This document shows, in pieces, positions 19,590 to 28,016 of a stretch of DNA of 51,728 nt. The stretch lies in NCBI GenBank assembly GCA_021775835.1, contig JAJFHC010000287.1, positions 1 to 51,728 of the forward strand, read 5' to 3'. The stretch is from Hyphomicrobiales bacterium (GTDB lineage Bacteria; Pseudomonadota; Alphaproteobacteria; Rhizobiales; JAJFHC01). The notes under the pieces are model-generated. The model made no database searches, was not told where the DNA came from, and was given only the letters and a program-made list of their open reading frames with translations. Position 1 is the stretch's first letter. Each line of letters begins with the position of its first letter. Position numbers and translations under genes: made by a program.

Positions 19590-21092
19590 CTAGTCAAATC
19601 GTTCCGGGAGATGATCATCCGGAACATAATCTTCAAATCTGGTGGTATCGGACTGGAATTGCAACCGCACGGTGCCGGTCGGACCGTGACGCTGTTTACC
19701 GATGATGACTTCGGCAAGGCCGGTTACCCTGTCCATTTCCTCCTGCCATTCGAAGTGTTCCGGTGTGTTCAGGCGCGGCTCACGACGTCCTACATAGTAT
19801 TCCTCCCGAAACACAAACATGACGACATCGGCATCCTGCTCAATCGAGCCAGATTCCCTCAAGTCAGCCAACTGTGGACGTTTGTCGTCACGCTGCTCAA
19901 CCTGTCTGGAAAGCTGTGACAGTGCCAGGACGGGAACTTCCAGTTCTTTTGCGAGCGCTTTCAGTCCGGTGGTAATCTCCGTAACTTCCTGAACCCGGCT
20001 TTCTGAAGCGCGCCGCGCTGAGCCGGTAAGGAGTTGCAGGTAGTCAACGACAATCAGATTGAGGCCATGCTGGCGCTTTATTCTCCTGGCACGGGCGGAG
20101 AGCTGTGCAATCGCAAGGCCGCCGGTCGGGTCGATGTAGAGTGGAATGCCCTCGAGGTCTCTCGCCACATCGACCATGCGGCCAAATTGCTCTTCGTTGA
20201 TTTTGCCGCGCCGGATCAGTTCCGACGATACGCCTGACTGTTCGGAAAGAATACGCGTTGCGAGCTGCTCAGACGACATCTCCAGCGAAAAGAAAGCGAC
20301 GACACCGCCATCAAGGACTTCCCTCGTTCCATCAGATTTGTGATCTGCACGAAATGATCTTGCGATGGAGAAAGCGATATTTGTGGCCAGGGCCGTTTTC
20401 CCCATGGAGGGCCGGCCGGCAAGGATGACCAGGTCGGATTTCTGGAGCCCACCAAGCTTTTCATCGAGATCCTTCAACCCAGACGACAATCCGGACAACC
20501 CGCCGTCACGTTGATAGGCCGCGTTCGCCATGTCGAGAGCGTCGGTTAACGCGGTTCGGAAGGGTTGGAAACCGGCGCCGTACTTTCCGGATTCAGCAAG
20601 ACCGTAGAGTGCTTGTTCGGCATCCGCGATTTGCTCGTTAGGGGGCACGTCGACATCAGACACATACGCCGTGGAGACCATGTCGGTGCCGATTGAGATG
20701 AGCTGCCTGAGAATGGCCAGATCGTAGATCGTGCGGCCATATTCCTCGGCATTGATAACGGTTGTTGCTGCCGCCGTTAGGCGGGCCAGATACTGCGGTA
20801 CAGACAGGTCGCCAAGCGGATCTTCGTTCTCAAAGTAGGTTTTGAGAGTAACCGGTGAAACCAACTTTCCCGCATGGATCAGGCGATCGGAAACATCGAA
20901 AATCCTTGCGTGAAGCGGATCAAAGAAGTGCTCTGTCTCTAGGAAACCTGAAACCCGGTCCCGGGCTTCGTTGTTGACCATAATGGCGCCGAGCAAAGCC
21001 TGCTCGGCTTCGATGTTTTGGGGAACCCGTCGGACCTCGGTTTCGCCGTCGAGGTCATCCAGTGTTTCCAGCAATGAGGCGTTCAGTTCCAT
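19590..21092 (-). CDS. dnaB: Replicative DNA helicase DnaB
   Basis: DnaB is the hexameric 5'-3' helicase of the replication fork. The 500-residue protein has the N-terminal primase-binding domain (PQNIEAEQALLGAIMVN) and a RecA-type motor with Walker A GRPSMGKT at 226-233. Further helicase motifs are VDYLQLL and the C-terminal ALSQLSR...ADLRESGSIEQDAD. No intein is present: the Walker A and the SGSIEQDAD region are both uninterrupted. ATG 21092 has no strong Shine-Dalgarno. It precedes alr by 11 bp. Confidence 0.96.
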   Translation of the reverse strand: MELNASLLETLDDLDGETEVRRVPQNIEAEQALLGAIMVNNEARDRVSGFLETEHFFDPLHARIFDVSDRLIHAGKLVSPVTLKTYFENEDPLGDLSVPQYLARLTAAATTVINAEEYGRTIYDLAILRQLISIGTDMVSTAYVSDVDVPPNEQIADAEQALYGLAESGKYGAGFQPFRTALTDALDMANAAYQRDGGLSGLSSGLKDLDEKLGGLQKSDLVILAGRPSMGKTALATNIAFSIARSFRADHKSDGTREVLDGGVVAFFSLEMSSEQLATRILSEQSGVSSELIRRGKINEEQFGRMVDVARDLEGIPLYIDPTGGLAIAQLSARARRIKRQHGLNLIVVDYLQLLTGSARRASESRVQEVTEITTGLKALAKELEVPVLALSQLSRQVEQRDDKRPQLADLRESGSIEQDADVVMFVFREEYYVGRREPRLNTPEHFEWQEEMDRVTGLAEVIIGKQRHGPTGTVRLQFQSDTTRFEDYVPDDHLPERFD

Positions 21093-21146
21093 AGCGATGA
21101 GTTAGCCGGAAAATACGAGTCGGAGATACTGATTAAAACCAAAGCG

Positions 21147-21164
21147 AAAACCTCGACAGGTTTT
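21147..21164 (-). terminator. Hairpin between cfa and dnaB, possible weak terminator
   Basis: AAAACCT and AGGTTTT form a perfect 7-bp stem around a 4-nt loop, in the 205-bp gap between the cfa stop and the dnaB start. On the minus strand the 3' arm itself ends in TTTT. The stem is AT-rich, so termination is probably partial. Confidence 0.35.
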
Positions 21165-21297
21165 ATCCCCGTAATCCACACAGGCCGGAGTTCATCGACC
21201 GTTGGAGGGAGTTTCCGCTTGACTTGTGCGTAAATGATTCTTGTCTGCAAGCGTCTCTCAAAAAGCAAAGGAATGCAAATCGGCCACTGCCTGCCGG

Positions 21298-22554
21298 CTA
21301 TTCTCCGGCGAGACGCTGGCTCGTCGTCACACGCGCGTCTTGTTGACGCCTCTCCCGTTCCCACTCGTAGATGTAATCGCGTGTCATAGGCAGAGACTGT
21401 TGCTTCTTGGCGAGTTGCATCTGGAACACGATCATTCCCTCGTAACGAAAAGACGTCTCTGATGCGGACAGGTAAAACTCCCACATCCGGCAAAATCTTT
21501 CGTCATAAATCTCCGATGCTTTATCTCGATTAGCCATAAAGCGTTGCCGCCAGTGGCGCAGAGTGTCCGCATAATGCAGACGCAGGATCTCAATGTCCGT
21601 TATGAAAAGGCCAAGCCGCTCGACCACGGGAACAACCTCACTCAGTGCTGGAATGTATCCGCCCGGGAAGATGTATTTGTCGATCCAGGCGTTCGTGACG
21701 CCCGGTCCATCGAACCGCCCGATTGAATGGATAACCGCGACACCGTCATCGTGAAGCAGGTCCCGGACCTGCTTGAAGTAGGTTTTGTAGTGGCTGACAC
21801 CGACATGCTCAAACATTCCCACCGAAATGATTCGGTCAAATTGTTGAGTGAGGAATCGATAGTCCTGCAGTTTGTAGTCGATTTTTGTGTCGTATCCCTG
21901 GCGGATCTTCCGCTCGCGGCTGATCTTCAATTGTTCTTCGCTCAGGGTAATTCCGGTCACGTGCACATCTGCGCAACCGGCAAGGTAAAGCCCCAATCCT
22001 CCCCACCCGGATCCTATATCGAGGACGGACTGGCCATCCTGCAACTGGAGTTTTGCTGCGAGATGTCTCTTTTTGGCCAACTGCGCATCGTCGAGTGAAG
22101 CGTCGGCTTGTTCAAAATAGGCACACGAGTACTGACGGTCGTCGTCAAGGAACAGATCGTACAATGCGCCATCCAGATCGTAATGATGGGCGACGTTCCG
22201 GCGGGCTTTTCGTGCCGGATTGTACTGATGAACTCGCCTGGCCAAATATCTGAGTGCCGAAAAGACAAACAGCCACCGAGGAGCCGCAGCAGTCTCCATA
22301 TTTGATAACAGGACTTCCAGGAAATCGTAAATGGACCCTTGTTCGAATGTCAGGCGTCCATCCATATACATTTCGCCAAGATAAAGCTGCGGATTCAGCA
22401 CGAACTGCCATTCCGCGCGTCGATCCACAATACGTGCGTAAATCGGTATTCCTTCACCGTCTCCGAAACGGAAGGTCTTTCCGCTGGCGGCTTCGATCGT
22501 CAGGTTGCCCCGTTTGACGATTCTGCGAAATGTCAGTTGCAGTATCCAAAGCAT
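21298..22554 (-). CDS. cfa: Cyclopropane-fatty-acyl-phospholipid synthase
   Basis: Cfa transfers a methylene from SAM to double bonds of unsaturated phospholipid acyl chains. The 418-residue protein has the SAM motif VLDIGSGWGG at 177-186, and the family segments AHHYDL at about 122 and MFEHVGVSHY. The N-terminal 110 residues form the lipid-binding region. ATG 22554 is the only sensible start (MLWILQLTFRRIVKRG). A terminator after rplI and a candidate promoter (22664-22693) suggest it is transcribed on its own, possibly running on toward dnaB. Confidence 0.92.
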   Translation of the reverse strand: MLWILQLTFRRIVKRGNLTIEAASGKTFRFGDGEGIPIYARIVDRRAEWQFVLNPQLYLGEMYMDGRLTFEQGSIYDFLEVLLSNMETAAAPRWLFVFSALRYLARRVHQYNPARKARRNVAHHYDLDGALYDLFLDDDRQYSCAYFEQADASLDDAQLAKKRHLAAKLQLQDGQSVLDIGSGWGGLGLYLAGCADVHVTGITLSEEQLKISRERKIRQGYDTKIDYKLQDYRFLTQQFDRIISVGMFEHVGVSHYKTYFKQVRDLLHDDGVAVIHSIGRFDGPGVTNAWIDKYIFPGGYIPALSEVVPVVERLGLFITDIEILRLHYADTLRHWRQRFMANRDKASEIYDERFCRMWEFYLSASETSFRYEGMIVFQMQLAKKQQSLPMTRDYIYEWERERRQQDARVTTSQRLAGE

Positions 22555-22663
22555 GTGGGCGTGCCCTCACACTCCTGTTAATACGGTTACCGTGTTCAGG
22601 TCCAACACGTCCCGAACACCTACAACGCAATCAAGTCACATTAATGGACTCGATTGAGGCGAC

Positions 22664-22693
22664 ATTAAACCAGTCTCCGAAAAATTGAGCAAT
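22664..22693 (-). promoter_or_regulatory. Candidate sigma-70-type promoter for cfa
   Basis: On the minus strand TTGCTC (22693-22688) is followed after 18 bp by TTTAAT (22669-22664), about 110 bp before the cfa ATG and just after the rplI terminator. The position is good and the match moderate. Confidence 0.35.
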
Positions 22694-22740
22694 AGCCCGT
22701 TCGTACTGTTTTTGTGAACGGATTTGCGTGGTCGCAAACG

Positions 22741-22770
22741 AAAAGAGGGGACATTTGGTCATGCCCCCTC
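22741..22770 (-). terminator. Rho-independent terminator after rplI
   Basis: On the minus strand the transcript forms a 10-bp stem, GAGGGGGCAU with AUGUCCCCUC (one G-U wobble), with loop GACCAA, followed by UUUU. It begins 26 bp after the rplI stop. This is the clearest terminator in the window and closes the rpsF-rpsR-DUF2232-rplI operon. Confidence 0.8.
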
Positions 22771-22795
22771 CATTTTTGGAACTTCGTCGACCAGA

Positions 22796-23443
22796 TTAAC
22801 TCGCCGGTGCGTCTTCAGTTGTTTCCTTGTCGTCGGGCCGTTCCTCGTCACCTTCCATTGCCTCCGACAGTTCTTCTGTCGCCTCCCTGGCAACTTCCTC
22901 ATCTTCAAAGACTTCCGAAGCTTCTATCGCGTCTTCCTCAACCTCGTCGAACCGGTCGGCTGTTACATCTTCGCCGCGGGCCTGACGCTCTGCTTCGTCT
23001 TTTGTCCTGGCGACGTTAATCGTAACAGTCACCGTGACTTCCGGATGTAAACTGACTTTGGTTGGATGAAGGCCCAATGTCTTGATCGGCCGTTCCAGAA
23101 CAACCTGGCTGCGGATGACGTTTGTTCCGTCTTCGGTCACAGCTTGGGCAATGTCGCGCGTTGTGACAGAACCATAGAGTTGGCCCGTGTCGCCAGCCTG
23201 ACGGATTACGGTGTACACGTTGCCCTCTAGTTTTTCGGAAACGGCTTCCGCTTCGGATTTCATTTCGAGGTTGCGTGCTTCAAGTTGAACTTTCTGACCT
23301 TCGAATTTCTCAAGATTCGCCTTGTTGGCACGAAGGGCTTTTGCCTTGGGCAGGAGGTAGTTCCGGGCAAAACCATCCTTGACTTTGACGACGTCGCCCA
23401 TCTGCCCGAGTTTTTCGATGCGCTCCAATAGAATTACGTCCAT
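22796..23443 (-). CDS. rplI: 50S ribosomal protein L9 with acidic C-terminal extension
   Basis: L9 binds 23S rRNA near the L1 stalk. The N-terminal signature [33 protein letters not shown] and the middle helix are typical. The protein is 215 residues versus 149 in E. coli; the extra 50 or so C-terminal residues (from about 165) are very rich in Glu and Asp and probably disordered. ATG 23443 has AGGAG 9 nt upstream. It is the last gene of the rpsF operon, before a strong terminator. Confidence 0.96.
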   Translation of the reverse strand: MDVILLERIEKLGQMGDVVKVKDGFARNYLLPKAKALRANKANLEKFEGQKVQLEARNLEMKSEAEAVSEKLEGNVYTVIRQAGDTGQLYGSVTTRDIAQAVTEDGTNVIRSQVVLERPIKTLGLHPTKVSLHPEVTVTVTINVARTKDEAERQARGEDVTADRFDEVEEDAIEASEVFEDEEVAREATEELSEAMEGDEERPDDKETTEDAPAS

Positions 23444-23493
23444 TTTTGTTCTCCTAGTTTGTCTGATATCAGGTGAGTTTGTTCAAAGATGAA

Positions 23494-24441
23494 TCATGAT
23501 GGCGGTGCAAGGCGAGATCTGAGGCCAATAGTTGTCTCCGCCAGACCAATCGCGGCAACAATCAAAACTCCAACCCAGCTCGTGAACAGGATAACCAGAT
23601 AGGTTGTCCCGAGTATAAGTATCTTGAACGGATGCTTTTGCGTAAGCACGTGGAGAACCGCCAGTCCCTGAAGCATGAAAGCCACGGAAAATGCGGTCAG
23701 GAACCCCATTCCGATCATGCCGAAATAGCCTCCCATGAGCGACAGCAAAAACGCTGCACCCAGAGTGAAGGAACTTGTGAGCGGCAACGACACGGCAGTG
23801 TATTTGTCCTGCGGCCTGTTTCCGAAACCGGAACGGCGAACAACGGTTGCAGCGAGGCATAGAAGCGAAACCGTAATTATCATCCAGAAAAATGCAGACG
23901 CTGGGGGAATCGCCCAGACGAGAAAATCCACCAGTCTTGACAATTTTTCATCATCGAGCTGGGGAGAATCATTTTTCAACAATCCGCTGACTTCAAGGCT
24001 CTGCTTGAGCATGGATTTGAAAGACTGAATAAACGCCCCGGTTGCGGTCAAATTGAGAACAGCAGCGAATGTCACGGCGAGACAACCGCCTAAAGCGGCA
24101 ATCCAGACAAGAATGCGCCCCGTCGGATACCATTCAACCGACTGATTGTCTTCACTGGCTCGGTTCAGGAGTGTCACGTGTGTCAACACGATCGTCGGGA
24201 CAACGATAATGGCGAGAAACAGTCCAGCCTCTTCTATGCTTGTGGCAGCAAAGGTAACGATGAGACCAACACCGCCCCCGATCACAACGGCCAGGGCACC
24301 CCAACCCAGTCCGGCGATGTACAGAGGCAATGGCGCCATGTAGAACAGGATGACGGCCAGAAAATTGCCAGCGGTCACTGTGAGATAGAGGACCGCGGAA
24401 ACAAGTCCCGCCAGAATCCCTATGACAGCAAAGTGTGTCAT
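23494..24441 (-). CDS. DUF2232 family membrane protein
   Basis: A 315-residue polytopic membrane protein with about eight hydrophobic segments, starting MTHFAVIGILAGLVSAVLYL. The topology and the position between rpsR and rplI match the DUF2232 family found in this operon in many alphaproteobacteria. Its function is not known. ATG 24441 lacks a strong ribosome-binding site, and a GC-rich hairpin (24477-24491) lies between it and rpsR, so expression may be lower than that of the flanking ribosomal genes. Confidence 0.8.
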   Translation of the reverse strand: MTHFAVIGILAGLVSAVLYLTVTAGNFLAVILFYMAPLPLYIAGLGWGALAVVIGGGVGLIVTFAATSIEEAGLFLAIIVVPTIVLTHVTLLNRASEDNQSVEWYPTGRILVWIAALGGCLAVTFAAVLNLTATGAFIQSFKSMLKQSLEVSGLLKNDSPQLDDEKLSRLVDFLVWAIPPASAFFWMIITVSLLCLAATVVRRSGFGNRPQDKYTAVSLPLTSSFTLGAAFLLSLMGGYFGMIGMGFLTAFSVAFMLQGLAVLHVLTQKHPFKILILGTTYLVILFTSWVGVLIVAAIGLAETTIGLRSRLAPPS

Positions 24442-24476
24442 TGTAGTAGCTGTCCCGCCTAAAGAGCGGTTAGAGA

Positions 24477-24491
24477 CGGGCCCAGAGCCCG
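24477..24491 (-). terminator. Short GC hairpin between rpsR and DUF2232 gene
   Basis: CGGGC and GCCCG pair around a 5-nt loop, followed on the minus strand by TCTCT. It is too short for a confident terminator but could reduce read-through from rpsR. Confidence 0.25.
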
Positions 24492-24534
24492 CCCCAACCA
24501 GTTATCGTGTTTGTTCGTCTTTGTATTTTGTCGC

Positions 24535-24780
24535 TTAGGAAACGATGTAGGGCAAAAGACCCAGAAAGCGAGCCCGTTTGATTGCTCTGGCGAGCTCCCT
24601 CTGCCTTTTAGCAGAAACGGCGGTGATCCGGCTTGGTACTATCTTGCCGCGTTCCGACACGTAGCGCTGCAGGAGCTTGACATCCTTGTAGTCGATCTTG
24701 GGTGCGTTGGTGCCTGAAAACGGGCACGTTTTGCGACGGCGGAAGAACGGGCGCCGTGAAGGGGAACTGGAGTCGGCCAT
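24535..24780 (-). CDS. rpsR: 30S ribosomal protein S18
   Basis: S18 binds the 30S platform as a heterodimer with S6. The 81-residue protein has the family core [55 protein letters not shown] sequence, clear over its whole length. Its ATG overlaps the rpsF stop by one base, so the two partners are translationally coupled. Confidence 0.97.
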   Translation of the reverse strand: MADSSSPSRRPFFRRRKTCPFSGTNAPKIDYKDVKLLQRYVSERGKIVPSRITAVSAKRQRELARAIKRARFLGLLPYIVS

Positions 24781-25241
24781 TATTCTGCCTCCGGTGTTGC
24801 TGTTGCCGCGACAGCCGGCGCATCGGCTGTTGCCGGCGCAGGTGCAGATGCCGGTGGTGCACTGCGCTCAGGTCTGTCGTTACGGTCCCTGCGCGGGCCG
24901 CGTCGGTCGTCACGACCGCCTTTGTTCTGCATGACAACCGATGGTCCGGTCTCGTGCTCGTCAACACGCAGCGTAATGAAGCGGACAACGTCGTCGTTGA
25001 GACGCATTTGCCTCTCCATCTCTGCCACCGCCGGGTGCGGTGCGTTGATATTGAGCAATTGATAATGCGCCTTGCGATACTTCTTGATCTTGTAGGCAAG
25101 CGAGCGAAGACCCCAGTACTCGGCCTTGTCTATCGAGCCGCCACCTTCCTCGATCACTGTCTTGAATTGTTCTGTGAGTGTATCGACTTGTTGTGCCGAT
25201 ACGTCCTGGCGTGCCAGGAACACATGCTCATACAATGGCAT
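24780..25241 (-). CDS. rpsF: 30S ribosomal protein S6
   Basis: S6 partners with S18 on the 30S platform. The 153-residue protein begins [13 protein letters not shown], has the family segment [13 protein letters not shown] and ends in a roughly 45-residue tail with an Arg/Asp-rich part and then an Ala/Pro-rich part, probably disordered. The start at 25241 is chosen over 25271 because GAAAGG lies just upstream and the N-terminus matches the family. It is the first gene of the rpsF-rpsR-DUF2232-rplI operon, with a leader of about 180 nt. Confidence 0.96.
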   Translation of the reverse strand: MPLYEHVFLARQDVSAQQVDTLTEQFKTVIEEGGGSIDKAEYWGLRSLAYKIKKYRKAHYQLLNINAPHPAVAEMERQMRLNDDVVRFITLRVDEHETGPSVVMQNKGGRDDRRGPRRDRNDRPERSAPPASAPAPATADAPAVAATATPEAE

Positions 25242-25298
25242 GATTAAGCGCCTTTCCACTATTCTAACCACGAACCCGGCGCAAAGCCCCTCTTGAAC

Positions 25299-25313
25299 CC
25301 TTTATCGGAAAGG
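25299..25313 (-). promoter_or_regulatory. Hairpin with CCG loop in the rpsF leader
   Basis: On the minus-strand transcript CCTTT and AAAGG pair around the loop CCGAT, 58-72 nt before the rpsF ATG. S6:S18 complexes are known to bind rpsF leaders through a CCG element shown in a structured context, so this could be an autoregulatory site. The stem is short and the match to the known motif is not established. Confidence 0.3.
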
Positions 25314-25430
25314 CTCATCAGGAACACCAAAAGAGCGGAAACACGGGAAGTCGAAATTTAATTTCTGTTCGATCTCAATGACCGAACCTTCCGTTCAGCT
25401 TCCAGCCAGGTTCTTCATCAATAGTCGCGT

Positions 25431-25458
25431 CTTATATCTCAATTTCCACAATGTTCAA
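25431..25458 (-). promoter_or_regulatory. Candidate promoter of the rpsF operon
   Basis: On the minus strand TTGAAC (25458-25453) is followed after 16 bp by TATAAG (25436-25431). Both hexamers are close to the sigma-70 consensus. Transcription would start near 25424, giving a leader of about 180 nt before rpsF. Confidence 0.55.
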
Positions 25459-25568
25459 GGTCTATTGCGGCCTGCGACAAATGCGCGGTTTGGATGGACA
25501 TTCGAGCCGTTGCCTCCGGATGGAGTAGATGGCAATAGACGATAATCGTAGATCTCAGGATGGCTTGC

Positions 25569-25596
25569 TTGACAGGATGGATCGGGCGGCTAATGG
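25569..25596 (+). promoter_or_regulatory. Weak candidate promoter for fabD
   Basis: A perfect -35 TTGACA (25569-25574) is followed after 16 bp by TAATGG (25591-25596), a poor -10, about 70 bp before the fabD ATG. The -35 is the only strong part. Confidence 0.3.
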
Positions 25597-25668
25597 TGGC
25601 CGCCAGATCGGACACAGTCAACCTGCCATTGACCGGCAGGGCAAAGGAATTATCGCAGGGGGATCGAC

Positions 25669-26613
25669 ATGAGTGTCGCGTTTACATTTCCTGGCCAAGG
25701 GAGCCAGCAAGTGGGCATGGGGCATGCCCTTGCCGAGGCTTTTCCTTCTGCCCGTGAGGTGTTTGAAGAGGTCGATGACGCGCTGTCAAAGTCATTGTCC
25801 CGGCTGATGTGGGACGGGCCTGACGATGACCTTAGACTAACCGAGAACGCACAGCCGGCCCTGATGGCCGTGAGTATGGCTGTGATGGCCGTCCTTCAAC
25901 GTGACGTTGGTCTGGAAATTGAAAACAAACTGGCATACGTGGCGGGGCATTCGCTGGGTGAGTATTCGGCTCTGGCGGCCGTCGGGACTTTTTCTCTTTC
26001 TGACACCGCACGACTTCTTCAGACCAGAGGCCAGGCGATGCAGAAGGCCGTCCCCGTTGGCGAAGGGGCAATGGCGGCTTTGCTGGGGTTGGACTTCGAG
26101 GAGGCGACTGAAGTCGCGTCGCAGGCCGCCCAGTCCGACGTATGTCAGGCAGCCAACGACAATGCGCCAGGGCAGGTTGTCATTAGCGGATCACGGGAAG
26201 CCGTTGAACGAGCATTGGAGATTGCCAAGGAGAAGGGCGCCAAGCGCGCGTTGCTTTTGCCGGTAAGCGCGCCTTTCCATTGTTCGCTGATGCAACCCGC
26301 TGCAGACGTTATGTCAGAGGCGCTTGCCGAAGTTAATATCAAGACGCCTGCCGTGCCGCTCATCGCTAACGTGACGGCAAGCCATGTCTCTGACCCCGCC
26401 GCGATTAGGGAACAGCTGGTGCAACAGGTCACGGGAATAGTGCGTTGGCGCGAATCCGTGTTGTACATGGCGCAACAGGGCGTCGACACGGTATATGAGA
26501 TCGGCGCCGGCAAAGTGCTTTCTGGATTGGCGAAACGCATAGAAAGGTCTCTTGGTGCATCTGCAATTGGAACGCCTGAAGATATTGAAGCAGTCGCCGA
26601 AAGCCTGAAATGA
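25669..26613 (+). CDS. fabD: Malonyl-CoA-ACP transacylase FabD
   Basis: FabD moves malonyl groups from CoA to acyl carrier protein to feed fatty acid synthesis. The 314-residue protein has the oxyanion-side motif FPGQGSQ at 7-13, the nucleophile elbow GHSLGEYS with Ser95 and the catalytic His204 in SAPFHC. It is of normal length. It heads the plus-strand cluster fabD-fabG-acpP-fabF. Confidence 0.96.
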   Translation: MSVAFTFPGQGSQQVGMGHALAEAFPSAREVFEEVDDALSKSLSRLMWDGPDDDLRLTENAQPALMAVSMAVMAVLQRDVGLEIENKLAYVAGHSLGEYSALAAVGTFSLSDTARLLQTRGQAMQKAVPVGEGAMAALLGLDFEEATEVASQAAQSDVCQAANDNAPGQVVISGSREAVERALEIAKEKGAKRALLLPVSAPFHCSLMQPAADVMSEALAEVNIKTPAVPLIANVTASHVSDPAAIREQLVQQVTGIVRWRESVLYMAQQGVDTVYEIGAGKVLSGLAKRIERSLGASAIGTPEDIEAVAESLK

Positions 26614-26657
26614 TCTTGGCCTAACGGCGCAAAAACTGAAAACAACAGGTAGTGGAA

Positions 26658-27395
26658 ATGTTCGACTTATCGGGAAAAGCGGCACTTGTAACCGGTGCTA
26701 CAGGAGGCATCGGTCGTGCGATCGCCATGACATTGCATGAAAGAGGGGCGACTGTCGGATTGTCCGGAACACGGAAACATTTGTTGGACGAACTCGCGTC
26801 TACACTGGGCGAGCGGGCATACGTGCTGCCTTGTGATCTTTCGGATACCGAATCGGTAGGGTCATTGGTGGGCGATGCCGAAACAGCAATGGGAACTGTG
26901 GACATAGTGATAAACAATGCTGGCCTCACCCGTGACAATTTGGCAATGCGCATGAAAGACGAAGAATGGGATGCGGTTCTCGCCGTGAACCTTTCCGCCA
27001 GTTTTCGAATCGCCCGAGCCAGTCTGCGCGGCATGATGAAGAGACGATGGGGCAGGATCGTTGGCGTTACCTCGGTGGTCGGTGTCACCGGAAATGCAGG
27101 ACAAGCTAACTATGCTGCGTCCAAAGCGGGAATGATTGGCATGTCCAAGGCTATTGCCCAGGAAGTCGCCAGTAGAGGCATCACGGTTAACTGCGTCGCC
27201 CCGGGTTTTATCGAAACACCAATGACCGATGCATTGAACGAAAAACAGCGGGATGCAATCATAAATACCGTTCCCGCGGGGCGACTTGGCAATCCACTGG
27301 ACATTGCTGCTGCGGTGGCGTACTTGGCAAGTGAAGAGGCATCATACGTCACGGGCCAGACGCTCCATGTAAATGGCGGCATGGCAATGATATGA
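26658..27395 (+). CDS. fabG: 3-oxoacyl-ACP reductase FabG
   Basis: FabG reduces 3-oxoacyl-ACP with NADPH. The 245-residue SDR has TGATGGIG, NNAG, the catalytic Ser in VTSVVG and Tyr-Lys in ANYAASKAG, and ends in the typical VTGQTLHVNGGMAM. ATG 26658 is chosen because AGG at 26647-26649 is 8 nt upstream; the in-frame GTG at 26652 would be too close to that site. It follows fabD by 44 bp. Confidence 0.95.
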   Translation: MFDLSGKAALVTGATGGIGRAIAMTLHERGATVGLSGTRKHLLDELASTLGERAYVLPCDLSDTESVGSLVGDAETAMGTVDIVINNAGLTRDNLAMRMKDEEWDAVLAVNLSASFRIARASLRGMMKRRWGRIVGVTSVVGVTGNAGQANYAASKAGMIGMSKAIAQEVASRGITVNCVAPGFIETPMTDALNEKQRDAIINTVPAGRLGNPLDIAAAVAYLASEEASYVTGQTLHVNGGMAMI

Positions 27396-27418
27396 CGTCC
27401 GAAAAGATAAGTTTAGGC

Positions 27419-27473
27419 GTGCTGGTCAAGCACAATAAAGTGTGATAGGAAGCCCGCGACTTCCGGGCATTTT
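27419..27473 (+). terminator. Hairpins between fabG and acpP, possible terminator
   Basis: GTGCT/AGCAC (27419-27433) forms one small stem. Downstream GCCCG (27452-27456) can pair with CGGGC (27464-27468), followed by ATTTT at 27469-27473. A second pairing, GGAAG with CTTCC, uses overlapping bases. This would allow partial termination before the highly expressed acpP. Confidence 0.35.
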
Positions 27474-27600
27474 CAAGTATGAGAAAGGTTTCCGGGAGAC
27501 GTACAAATAGCTGGAAATCTGTGAGAAATCGTAACTTTGGTACACTCCGGTTCGTCCGGTCTGGAGTTGACTCACTGCAACCATTTTCGAGGACATAAAA

Positions 27601-27837
27601 ATGAGCGATGTTGCTGATCGGGTGAAGAAGATTGTTGTCGAGCACCTTGGTGTTGAGGCAGAAAAAGTAAGTGATACTGCTAGTTTCATTGACGACCTTG
27701 GCGCAGACAGCCTCGATACCGTCGAACTGGTGATGGCTTTCGAAGAAGAATTCGGTTGCGAAATCCCTGACGACGCCGCCGAGACCATTCAGACGGTTGG
27801 CGATGCAGTTAAGTTTCTCAAAGAGAACGCCGGATAA
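27601..27837 (+). CDS. acpP: Acyl carrier protein
   Basis: ACP carries the growing acyl chain on phosphopantetheine. The 78-residue acidic protein has the attachment motif GADSLD with Ser37 and the following [14 protein letters not shown] helix. GAGGA at 27590-27594 is an adequate ribosome-binding site. It has long flanking gaps (205 and 179 bp), which fits the usual independent, high-level transcription of acpP. Confidence 0.97.
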   Translation: MSDVADRVKKIVVEHLGVEAEKVSDTASFIDDLGADSLDTVELVMAFEEEFGCEIPDDAAETIQTVGDAVKFLKENAG

Positions 27838-27948
27838 CGAGATTTCGATTCTGGACAGCGTGAGGTTCGCCAATCCGGCAGATCTGAGATTGGTGTCCCG
27901 GGCAATCGGTTCTCGACCAGCAAAAAATTGAATCTTCGATCTAGTGTT

Positions 27949-27978
27949 AAGCCGGCGTGCAATCGCGACCGGCTTGCA
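27949..27978 (+). promoter_or_regulatory. Interleaved stems between acpP and fabF
   Basis: AAGCCGG (27949-27955) pairs perfectly with CCGGCTT (27969-27975). The loop segment TGCAA (27958-27962) can pair with TTGCA (27974-27978), overlapping the first stem by two bases. The element is followed by ATTATTCTT. It could be a partial terminator after acpP, or a switch or pseudoknot in the fabF leader. Confidence 0.4.
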
Positions 27979-28016
27979 TTATTCTTCAGACAGAATCGTT
28001 TAACAGGAAGCATTAC

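Larger units (their letters stand above)
25242..25668. other. 427-bp divergent region between rpsF and fabD
   Basis: No protein-coding frame of note is seen. It holds the candidate rpsF promoter and leader hairpin on the minus strand and a candidate fabD promoter on the plus strand, listed separately. Confidence 0.6.

Noticed and set aside
19590..21092. A possible intein in dnaB
   Set aside because: The usual insertion points are intact and the gene is of normal length.
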